Translations under genes and position numbers: made by a program | In this document: piece after piece, positions 43,342-52,800 of the stretch | Numbering within the stretch: position 1 is the first letter of the stretch | How the letters are laid out: the number at the start of each line of letters is the position of its first letter | Source of the DNA: Neofusicoccum parvum | Taxonomy: Eukaryota > Ascomycota > Dothideomycetes > Botryosphaeriales > Botryosphaeriaceae | Assembly (NCBI GenBank): GCA_020912385.1 | Contig: CP087209.1 | Span: 3,286,001 to 3,350,000, forward strand | DNA: 64,000 nt | Direction of reading: 5' to 3' | Notes under the pieces: model-generated | What the model was told of the DNA's origin: nothing | The model's input: only the letters and a program-made list of their open reading frames with translations | The model's database searches: none

Positions 43342-45363
43342 ATGACAGCCTGGCGGGATAGCCTAAATCTTGGCAGCTCCTACACTCAGCTAAAAGATGG
43401 TGAAATCCGGCTCCTCAAATTTGAACAGCCTGGAAACAGTTCTGCTGCCCCCTCTATCCATCACAAGGCCCTCAAAGAAGCCCCTCCGTACTGCGCATTA
43501 TCATACAGATGGCAGAACGACAACGACAAGCGCGAGCCTGCACAGTTCAAAGGACACTGGCTCGATATAAGCGGCGGCCCACTGTCAGCAGTAGAAGCGT
43601 ATTTATCAGGACTTGTGGGGAGGAATCCCCATCAATGGTTTTGGATTGACCAGTTCTGCATTGATCAGTCGAACGTCGAGGAGAAAAATCAGCAGGTCTC
43701 AATCATGGGAGACATCTTCCGCAAGGCGTCTGAGACAATCATCTTTTTGGGCTCTCCTCGGGGTCCAACCGCCCATTTCCGAGGCGCGTTTGAGTTCCTG
43801 GAAGATGTTGCTCGACTGGACCCTCCATGGGAAAATACCAACGGAGGTGCACAGGGAGAAAGCAATCAAATGAGTTCATCGTTTGGAAGCACGGAAACAA
43901 AACTCCGGGAGCTTCTTGGCGGGGTCGTCGAACATCAATCTTTGGGGACGGTATCTGCTCTTGTCGCTGTTCTTTCTGCTCCATGGTTTAGCCGTGCATG
44001 GGTGGTACAGGAAGCTGTTCTATGTGACGCTTCCGTAGCACTATGCGGCCCGCTATCACTCGACTGGGCAAGATTCTGCATTGCAATCAAACGGCTCGAC
44101 AAGTTTGGATATCTTCGTAACATATCCAGAGACTTCCACACACCTCAGAATCCGTGGCAAAGAAGAGTCCAGACACTGAGACTGTTCTACAATCTCAAAT
44201 TGACCTTGAAGTCCAACAGCGCCTCAGGAAATGAACGCAAGCTAGCCAAACGCTGTCACTCAGAGAAGGGCATGAAAGCCTTGATCAAGTTATGCCGACC
44301 TCAAGAAGCAACAAACGAGAGCGACAAAGTTTTCGCGTTGGCGGGTCTCTGCGAGCCAGAAGACAAACCGGTCGTTGATTACGAACAGCCACCGGAGGCT
44401 GTCTACCGCAGCCTGGCACTTAGGATGCTGCAGGAGGACCACAAGCATTTCGGGGTCTGGGATTCCTCTTGTCCTTGGAACGCCCTCGGGGTTCTCGCTC
44501 TCGTCAACGCCGATTACGAAACAATTCCTTCACCGTCTTGGGTACCCGACTGGACCACGCCTCTGACATACAACGATTTATGGTTTGATTATGGAGTAGA
44601 TACCGGTTTCTGCGCATCCGGAGGACAACAGTACCGTCCAACTTCATCCGAGATGTCACCGGAGACACTTCTTCTGCGGGGGAAAGTGTGCTCCAAAGTC
44701 GTTTCAATTGGCAGAGACAGCATTCAAACCAGAGAAAATCGTGCCACTGCCATTCAAGCCACTGAGGACCTGACTGCAAGTTGGTGGAAAGTTTCGACAA
44801 GTAAGGATGAGTCGACAGCGAGTGAGAGGTTGAATCAATGGCTCCTGCAAGAAGGTGGATACCTCAGGTCCAACATGCCCGAGGATGGGCAGCGCGAAGA
44901 ACGTATAGCCAGAACACTGTGCGCCGGTATCAGGTTCGAGACGACCTCTGAATTCGTGAGACCCAGTCGCTGGCAGGATGTCAAGGGATTTGCTCCAATC
45001 TGGGAGGCATTCCAGACATATTCTCAAGGACTCTCTCAGGGAGGCTCAAGATCACAGATCACGGAGGGTGATCTGGAACCAGATGGACTTGAAAAATGCT
45101 TCAAAGCCTTCAGAATAGCTGCCGGTCTCGCATGCCGTGGTCGAAGACTTTTCATCACGGATGATCGGCATATTGGCCTTGGTCCGGGGAGAATGGAGGA
45201 GGGAGATATTGTCAGTGTCATCTACGGGGCCCATTGGCCGTTTTTATTGAGGCCTGTTGGCAAGCAGTTCCAGATTGTTGGGTACTGCTATGTGGACGGC
45301 ATCATGGGTGGTGAGATGACTGGCTGTGCGGACACCTCTGTTCAAGACTTTTGTATTGTTTGA
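43342..45363 (+). CDS. HET-domain protein
   Basis: An intronless gene of 673 aa. The HET core is near the N-terminus: YCALSYRWQN at 50-59, QWFWIDQFCIDQSN at about 98-111, and the third block APWFSRAWVVQEAVL at about 214-228. A conserved middle motif, NESDKVFALAGL, is the ExRDxxYALLGL-like element found after many HET domains. The C-terminal 300 residues end with a beta-rich module (GDIVSVIYGAHWPFLLRP...VGYCYVDGIM) common in this subfamily. No N-terminal zinc cluster is present, unlike the HET protein at 32781-34986, so the two are not close paralogues. It lies 273 bp downstream of the pseudokinase gene on the same strand. Confidence 0.92.
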   Translation: MTAWRDSLNLGSSYTQLKDGEIRLLKFEQPGNSSAAPSIHHKALKEAPPYCALSYRWQNDNDKREPAQFKGHWLDISGGPLSAVEAYLSGLVGRNPHQWFWIDQFCIDQSNVEEKNQQVSIMGDIFRKASETIIFLGSPRGPTAHFRGAFEFLEDVARLDPPWENTNGGAQGESNQMSSSFGSTETKLRELLGGVVEHQSLGTVSALVAVLSAPWFSRAWVVQEAVLCDASVALCGPLSLDWARFCIAIKRLDKFGYLRNISRDFHTPQNPWQRRVQTLRLFYNLKLTLKSNSASGNERKLAKRCHSEKGMKALIKLCRPQEATNESDKVFALAGLCEPEDKPVVDYEQPPEAVYRSLALRMLQEDHKHFGVWDSSCPWNALGVLALVNADYETIPSPSWVPDWTTPLTYNDLWFDYGVDTGFCASGGQQYRPTSSEMSPETLLLRGKVCSKVVSIGRDSIQTRENRATAIQATEDLTASWWKVSTSKDESTASERLNQWLLQEGGYLRSNMPEDGQREERIARTLCAGIRFETTSEFVRPSRWQDVKGFAPIWEAFQTYSQGLSQGGSRSQITEGDLEPDGLEKCFKAFRIAAGLACRGRRLFITDDRHIGLGPGRMEEGDIVSVIYGAHWPFLLRPVGKQFQIVGYCYVDGIMGGEMTGCADTSVQDFCIV

Positions 45364-47222
45364 ACCGAAGGTCTCTACTCAATGGCTTCGCAATTAAAGA
45401 AAAGCCAAACTCACCCGGCCCCAAATATCCAGTGGTCACGCTCATGCAGGTCGCTTAACTTAGCGCTCTCTGCGGATGTGACGCTGTCTCCTAGGTAGCG
45501 GTCGTGCTGGCAGACCCTAAGAACTTTATCGCCCGGTGGCTCAGTGTCAGCTCCTAGTATCTAGCCAGGAACGGAAAGCATCGTGTATTCGAGTTAGTCA
45601 ATAGAATAAAACTTGTTCGGGATCAAACTTGCCGACAATTGGAAATCCGACAAGGCGTTTGGGAATTGTATTTCCCCGTTGGCCATCAACAATAGGATTT
45701 TCGAGAAGCCTCATAATCATCACGAGTGTAGTGACGGTAAAGAGTGAATCGAGCATCCAGGGATGTCGTGCTAGAATAAATAAGTCGATGGAATCAAGTA
45801 GAAGCGAAGACACAGCCATTTTGGCTGCCGATTCTAGAAGAGAAGAACCGATGTAGTTTGACATGGTTGCAACGTAGGAGAATGATTGATACGCATAGCT
45901 GACTTAGGTAAGCATCAGGAAAGAAGCTTTCCACATGTTCAATAGTATTCTGAAGTATGTATACAGCAGTCGTGATGGCCAACCAGACTGGTAATAGTCT
46001 TATTAGCTGTAGCATCATTCTGAAGTCGAATTGTCTGATAATATCATGTTAGGTAGACCTCGCTTTGTATTCAAAGACTCGTGAGGATAAACTAGCCACG
46101 GTTATCAAATGGATCATCTCTCAAATAGCTAAGACTTTTACATAAAGACTGTGACCTCGTGACGAGACTACGCCAGCTTTGTTTGAACTACGGGGCAGTC
46201 ACGGCGGCATCAGCGGCTAGGCGGCTAATATGCTTCGGTTAGATTTGCGGCGTAGAAAATATTGGTGCGGGCTCACAAGGCTGACGTGGGGCTAAGTGTG
46301 GCTGAGCAAGAGCGAGACACAAGACTGCCTTGGTACCTAGAGATCAAGGCTAACGGGAGCCTGATGGTGGAGAGTTAGTAGGCGAGTAGGAAGCCACAGT
46401 AGCCATTAATGAAATAGTAGTTGTCAAGCCTGCTTAGTTTGTTGGCAGTAGCGATTCAGTGAGACTTGGAGGTGCTGGCTGGACTAAACTGAATTGTCGC
46501 AACGTCTTACATGCTTGCAGGGATTGGTATCTAACATCTAGCGCCAAGATTTTTGGTGGTAATGATAGGAGCGAAGTCGGCGATAGATTGCTTCGCTGCA
46601 ATTGAAGCAAAGAAAACAGGTGGGTGGATGCTTTACTGGTCAAACGCAACGGTGCCCTTTGGAGCAAACCTGGGCAGCCCTTTTGCCTGCGTATGTTCAA
46701 AAAGACTCATTCCCGCTCTCTCTGTATTTCCCCGCAGTCTTTCAAACTCTGTGTCTCTTCTTGTTAGTACGGGCTGGAGACCGCCTTACCTGGATTGTTA
46801 TCTTGTTGCCTAACCTACTGTTCACCGCTACATTTTGGGACCGTTCGATTCTCCGAGCAATTGTCAACCACCCGGATTACCCTGTACATCGCATCCTGTG
46901 TGAGTGCTAGTATAAAATTCACTTCATGCTATTATCTTCACAATAGCCTCCGTTTTCAGAGCGTGGGACGAGGTTTCGACGAGAAACGGTCGATGCCGGG
47001 TAGGGTGCAAGCGGTCTGCCTGGCGAGACAGCCGAGCCAACGCCGCAACACCGCACTAGTTTGGCTCCATCGAGCCTGGATTTCGCCGTCCTCCAGCCCC
47101 GCTCCCATCTGCTGCGGTGGGCTATGGCTAACTCTGGCATGCGATAAAAAGGGAGCCCTCGCCTGCGCATGTGAGCCCGGAAGTATCTGCACCAGGCCGA
47201 GCGCCATATCCGACCTCGAACC
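45364..47222. other. 1.86-kb region without a supportable gene
   Basis: Two minus-strand frames (46018-45794, MMLQLIRLLPVWLAITTAV; 45864-45598, hydrophobic, ending GFPIVGKFDPEQVLFY) could be remnants of a small membrane protein or a P450 N-terminus, but no splice joins them convincingly. Nothing else is recognised. Confidence 0.4.
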
Positions 47223-47927
47223 ATGCACCGCCAGCGGCCCGCGACTCGCATGGAACGACTGCGCGCCAGCCTGCGCGCCGCCGCCGGCGCCGTGCGGCGC
47301 GTCGCGCGCTACCTCGCCGGCCTGGAATGGACGGAAAGGAGGCAGCACGTCTGCCTCTTCTGCAACCCGGCAAACTTCAGGAAGATCGCACACCAGGTAA
47401 GTCGGGCGCGGGCGAGCGTCGCACCCGGCCTCCGCTGATCCGCTGTCGGGCAGGACGAGCACACGATTGCGTTTGAGAATGCTCGGCTCGGGGGCAAGCT
47501 CCACTGGCTGCTCATCCCGAGAATCCATATTCGGGACGTCGAGGCCCTGACTGGTGAGCATGTTCGGCTGCGTAAGGACCCCTTCCTCTTTCGTGTCCGG
47601 GCGGGATTGCCTAACGGGGATTTAGTTGAACGTCTGGACCATGTGAAACGCAAGCTTCTCGACAAGCACTGCCCTGGCATTTCCCCATCCTCGGTTCATT
47701 CAGGCTACCACCGAGGACGCAGGTTGATGGTCGGGTCCATCTTTTGGCCAGACATCGTTTCGGTCCACCACCTGCATCTGCACGTCATAGTGGAGCCGCG
47801 GCCGGTTCTGAGGATTTTCAAATACCCTCTGTGGCTACCGTTGATGTGGAAGTCAGATGAGGCGGTTTTACGAGAGGTACGACGGAAGGAGGAGATGGAA
47901 TCCATTGAACTGAGGAAGAAGAGATAA
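47223..47927 (+). CDS. HIT-domain nucleotide-binding protein (aprataxin/Hnt-like)
   Basis: Exons 47223-47396, 47454-47553 and 47626-47927, joined by GTAAGT...GGCAG and GTGAGC...TTTAG introns, give 191 aa. The HIT triad HLHLH is at residues 140-144 (SVHHLHLHVIVEP). The upstream CLFC at 44-47 and PRIHIRDVEAL are typical of HIT proteins in which a short Cys pair precedes the fold. The family hydrolyses or transfers nucleotidyl groups, with the middle His as nucleophile. The fungal members with this layout resemble aprataxin-type (adenylate-removing) proteins, but the zinc finger of true aprataxin is absent, so the substrate is uncertain. The stop codon lies inside a duplicated segment (47886-48089). 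An internal start at 47250 is possible. Confidence 0.85.
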
Positions 47928-48089
47928 CGCGGTGGATACTGGTTGTATATATATATACGTCTAAATAGAGTCCGGCTTCTACGCATACTTTGGCTTTATA
48001 AGGAAGAGATAGAAACATTGAATTGATGAAGAAGAGATAACGCCTTGGACATTCATTGCATATATACGTCTAAACAGAGTCCGGCTTCT
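47886..48089. repeat. Direct duplication spanning two convergent gene ends
   Basis: Copy A (47886-47980) and copy B (48000-48089) align over about 90 bp, including the shared block GAAGAAGAGATAACGC and the block AGAGTCCGGCTTCT. Copy A contains the true end of the HIT gene (stop 47925-47927) and a decayed version of the DUF6601 gene end. Copy B contains the true end of the DUF6601 gene (stop 48072-48070) and a decayed version of the HIT gene end. A (TA)n stretch near 47945-47957 is longer in copy A. Confidence 0.88.
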
Positions 48090-49278
48090 GCACGTCCTTC
48101 TTTATGCCCATAGTTCCGAACCGTTTCTTCTCATAAATCTTGGTGACAAGCACGTTCCAGAGAACCAAAATCACAAACACGGCAAGCACCAAGGCGATGG
48201 CAATGAGAGGCGCAACTATAGAAAAAACGGTGAACCCATACGACGCATCCTGGAAGAGCTGGCTCTCCTGCAGCCTGGTGGTGCCCAAGCCGACCTGCAT
48301 GGCGGTCAGCACGATGACGATGTAGCCCAGCACGGAGGCGAGGCGGGTGAAGTTGTCCTCGAAGAAGTCGGCGGACTGCGAGTAGCGGAACCAGTAGCCG
48401 CGGAAGTTGAGCTGGCGCAGCCGGTAGATCTTGTTCAGCCGGCCTAGGCGCAGCTCGCCGTAGTGGAAGCGCTCGTTGATGTTGCCGTAGACGGTCGGCG
48501 GCGCGTGCGCGAGCAGCTGCTCCGTCAGCTCCTTCCACCCCCACCACGTCACCTCGCTCGGCACCAGGCCCTTGTCGTGCGCGATCTTGAAGTCGCTCTC
48601 GTGAGAGATCAGCGCCGTCCAGCTGAACAGGAAGCCGGCCGCGCAGGGGGCCAGCTCGGCCGTGGAAGCGCCCGTCTGCGGCCATGGTTTCGACCACTGC
48701 CTGACCAGAGCTTTGCTGTCACCCGGCGTCAGGTACATCCGCCAGAAGTCCGGAGAAAGCAGGAAGCGTGGTATTGGCTTCAGAAACATGAAGCCCTTGG
48801 CCCACACGAGGTGCAGATTCATGTCCTCGGTGAGGACGAGCTCCCGGCGGTGAACCAGTTGGGCGGTGAGGGAGCGAGGAGGCATGGGCCTCCCCACCAC
48901 CCACATCGAGTCATGGATGGCGTTCAGTCGAGGCACGCACAGCTCTTTGGTCAGAAAGGCGCGGCATCCGGGCCTCGGGGTCTCGATGTCGTCGTCGGCG
49001 TTGCGCCACGTGGCTGGCAGCAGGCGGAGGATGTGTCGCGGCGTTGTTGGCTGACCGTCGGCCTGTCCACCTCCTCGATGCGGCTCTTGTGCTGGTCTTA
49101 ATCCAGAGGGTGTCGACTGAGCCGGCAGCTCGGCAGCCTTTGGATTCTGCAGCACGTCAACCGTGAATGGGGGGAAGAAGGGTGATCTTCCGGTTCGTCT
49201 CTCAGCAGTGGTTCTCCAGGTAAGTGCAGCGTGCGCGGGATATACGAACAGCGGTTGTGGCTTCTCGGCTTGGGGCAT
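48070..49278 (-). CDS. DUF6601 family membrane protein
   Basis: A single exon of 402 aa with an ATG at 49278. After a Pro-rich head, residues about 110-400 carry the block I associate with fungal DUF6601: ELCVPRLNAIHDSMWVVG, RPMPPRSLTAQLVHRREL, MNLHLVW, FLKPIPRFLLSPDFW, FHYGELRLGRLNKIYRL and IVLTAMQVGLG. Two C-terminal transmembrane helices (IVIVLTAMQVGLG; VAPLIAIALVLAVFVILVLW) and a basic tail follow. The function of the family is not established. A paralogue lies at 24845-26252. The 3' end sits inside a local duplication shared with the HIT gene. Confidence 0.85.
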   Translation of the reverse strand: MPQAEKPQPLFVYPAHAALTWRTTAERRTGRSPFFPPFTVDVLQNPKAAELPAQSTPSGLRPAQEPHRGGGQADGQPTTPRHILRLLPATWRNADDDIETPRPGCRAFLTKELCVPRLNAIHDSMWVVGRPMPPRSLTAQLVHRRELVLTEDMNLHLVWAKGFMFLKPIPRFLLSPDFWRMYLTPGDSKALVRQWSKPWPQTGASTAELAPCAAGFLFSWTALISHESDFKIAHDKGLVPSEVTWWGWKELTEQLLAHAPPTVYGNINERFHYGELRLGRLNKIYRLRQLNFRGYWFRYSQSADFFEDNFTRLASVLGYIVIVLTAMQVGLGTTRLQESQLFQDASYGFTVFSIVAPLIAIALVLAVFVILVLWNVLVTKIYEKKRFGTMGIKKDVQKPDSV

Positions 49279-49811
49279 CGCGCGATTGGAGACGTACGTG
49301 CTTTTCGGCGCCTTCGGTGGTGTTCTGGGTGATTCCGTCGGGTTGGCGCCTCAGATCAAGAGCAGCCTCGTGCTTTTTGTTGGAACTTGGAGTGGGGCTC
49401 TGCAGGCGGCAAGGCCGAGTCGAGTACATGCACATGTGCGAGGCGCATCATCTTAGCGCGCGGTGGGGTCAGTCTCGGCAGCGGCTCCTGCCGCGTATCC
49501 ACCAACGAGCTGTCCACTCTGCCAGCCTTCTGGGACCCCCTTTCGATGAATTTTCCAAAGTGGATGTTCTGGAAGCACGGGTCGAAGGAGACACAAAGCC
49601 AGGGTGGAGTCTTCATCAAACGAAGCGCACCTCCGGGTAGTGTCTCTGTGGTGGTCACTGCATCTTCAAAGGTAAATCTAGGACGTTTCTATATTAACTA
49701 ATACTTCGTGTCTACGCTCTTCCCATAAATCATTACTATACGTCGGGGATATTTAATTACGTAAGGAAACACATGGCGAAAAAAGAAAAAAGAGACCCGC
49801 TCGCTCAGTGA
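49279..49811. other. Spacer between DUF6601 and polyketide synthase genes
   Basis: Both flanking genes are on the minus strand, so this holds the DUF6601 promoter and the 3' UTR of the polyketide synthase. No gene is recognised. Confidence 0.5.
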
Positions 49812-52800
49812 TCAATTCTCCGTCAGCTTGGCGTAGAACCACTCGACCAGATGCACGACGGTGGGATGGTTCCAGGTCAGGGTGGGCGGGACCTTGACGT
49901 TCATGGCGCCCTGCAGCTTCTGCCTCAGGGCGACGGTCATGACGCTGTCGACGCCCAGGTCGGACACGGCGGCGCGGGGGTCCACCTCGTCGACGTCCCC
50001 GATCATCAGCACGGCGGCGATGCACTCGCGGATGCGGACGTTCAGCCAGGCCTTCAGCTCCGGGCCGGCGGCCGGCCTCGACTCAGCTTCTTTCTTGGCC
50101 GGCTCGGCGCCGGCGGCGGTGCCCACGGCGGCCACGCGGCGCGGGGCGATCTGCTCGATCAGCGGGATGGGCACGGGCTCGCCGACGTCGAACGGCAGGG
50201 CGCGGGTGACGACGCCGTGGTCGACGTCGAAGCGGGCGAGGTGCTCCCAGGCGCGGAAGCCCTCGTCGCGGGTGATGTCGGTGATGCCCTTGCTGCGCAG
50301 CTCGACGGTCAGGAAGTCGGTGGATGTGGCCATGCCCAGCCCGCGCCACGCCGTCCACTGGAAGGCCACGGCGTTGTCGCCCTGCGCGCGCCGGTGCGTC
50401 GCCAGCGCGTCCAGGAACGCGTTCGAGCTGCCGTACGGCGACTGCCCGGACGTGCCGACCAGCTGCCCGATCGACGAGAAGAGCACGAAGAAGTCCAGCG
50501 TCGCCGGCGGGAACGCCTTGTGCAGCGCCAGCGACCCGGACACCTTGGGCCGGAGCACCCGCTCGAACGAGTCGGCCGTCGTGTCCATGATGAGGTTGTC
50601 CTCGAGCACGCCGGCCGCGTGCACCACGCCCAGCACCGGCGGGAGCGAGAGCCGGTCCAGCTCGGCCAGCAGCTGGGCGTGCGCGTCGTCGGCGCTGATG
50701 TCGAGCGCGATGGAGTGGATCGAGGCCCCGGCCTTCTCGAGCTGCTGGATCTTCTGCACCGCCGCGCCCATCTTGCCGGACGCGGCGTTCCACTTGCTGC
50801 GCGGAGGCAGCGCGCTGCGCGAGAGGACGACGATGCGGCGCGCGCCCTTCTCGACCAGGAAGTCCAGCACCTCGATGCCGAGATCGCCGAGGCCGCCGGT
50901 GACGATGTACGTTCCCTCGGGCTTCGGCAGCAGCGTCTTGGTGGAGTCGGCCGCGTGGCGCTGGTCCCTCGACAGAGGCCGGAGGCGGCCCACTCTCGGG
51001 ATGCCGTCCTCGATGCGGACGATGTCCTGCTCCTGGACGTACTTGACGGCCATCAGGGGGAAATGGGGCCCCTCGTTGTCAATCAGCGCTCCCCAGATGT
51101 CGGGGTGCTCCTGGGCTGCGATGCGACCGAGACCATACAGCGCGCCCTGGGCCAGGGCGGTGTTTGTCTCGCCCTTGTGGACCCGGTCCGTGACGACGAA
51201 CAGCTTGGCCGCGGCCGACGAGCTGACCAGGACCTTGATGATGCTGACCGTCTCCCAGACGAACTTGTGGGTGGCGGTCGGCACCTCCTGCAGCGACTCC
51301 ACCTGGCCGGGCACGTAAACCACCGCGGAGCCCTTCTTCTTGAGCACGGAGAGCACCTCCGGGCTGCCCAGCTCCGCGGCCGAGCGCACCTGCTGGACGT
51401 GCTGGACCTGGCCCTTCAGCTGGCCGGCATACCGCTCCAGGGCGGCCGAGTCCTCGGACACGAGAACCGCGTGGCTCAGGGGGAATGGCTTCTCCGACAG
51501 CTGAGGCGGGATCCAGGCGATCTGGTGCACGAGGCTCTCCACGCTGCCGCTGATGCCCGAGGCGCCCTCGACCTCGGAGAAGCGCATGGACTGGAACTTG
51601 GCCAGCATGTCGCCCTGCTCGTTGAGCACGCTGACGTGCGAGGCCGGGCTCTTGTCGTCGGCGGCCTCCTCGATGTACAGGTAGGCGATCTTGGGCGGCG
51701 GCTCGCTCGACACCAGGACGACCTTGTCGATCTGCGACACGATGCGCATCTTGGGGTCGTTGAAGAAGATGGTCGAGCCGACGGAGGTGGCGGCGTCCAG
51801 CAGCGGGCCCCACGAGCGCGGGTCCCAGTGCATGGCGTCGGCCTGCGGGTCCATGTCGACGCGCACCATCATCTCCTTCTCGTTGCCGTAGTGCTCGACC
51901 ACGCCCCACGGGAACGCGATGCCCGACACGCCGATCTTCTGCAGGTAGTCCCACGCGAAGCTGTTGGGCAGCACCGTGCCGATGCGCTTCTGGATGCCCG
52001 CGACGTCGAACGCCTGGCGGTACGGCTCCGTCGCCTCCGCGCTCCACCGCGCCGAGCTGTGCGGGATCCACGCGTGCTCCAGCTCCGCGGCGGCGCGGCC
52101 CTTCTGCTCCAGCCGCGACGCCACCTTGATGTCCTCGCCCTGCACGATGATCTGGACTTCCCGGCGGTCGCTGCTCATCGACACCGGCACGCGCAGCATG
52201 ATGTCGGACAGCACGGTGGCGCCGGTGGCGTGGTGGAAGGTGTTGACGTAGACGGCGGCGGGGATGATCTCGGTGCCGTCCAGCGGGTGCGTGCCGGGGA
52301 ACGGCTTCGTCTTGTCGTCGAGCTTGGTGGTGTACAGCACCGTGTCGGTGCCGGCCAGCGGGGTGCGCTGGCCCAGCAGCGTGTGCTTCTCGACGTCGTG
52401 CTGCGTGCCCTCGCCGATGGGGCCCGTCTCGACCTCCTTCCAGTACGGCTTGTGCGCCCACGGCGTGCCCGGCACCGCCGCCGACCAGCTGCGCCCGAAC
52501 TGCGCCTTAAAGTCGACCGGCGAGCCCTTGGTCCACAGCTGCGCGATGGCGTGCTGCAGGCTCTTCTCGGCCGACGCGTGGCGCTTCATCGTGCCGATGG
52601 TGGCCGACTCGTCCAGGTCGCGCTCGGCGAGCGTCTCGCTGATCGAGTGGGTGACGATCGGGTGCGTCGACACTTCGAGGAACACGCGGAACCCGTCCTC
52701 GACGGCGGCGTTGACCGCCGACGACAGCCACACGGGGCTGATCATGTTGTTGACCCAGTAGTCGATGTTGCGCAGGCTGTCGGCGCGCGGGTACGAGTTC

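Noticed and set aside
45598..46018. A small hydrophobic two-part gene, possibly a P450 or membrane-protein remnant
   Set aside because: No GT-AG join keeps frame between the two pieces and no family motif is clear.
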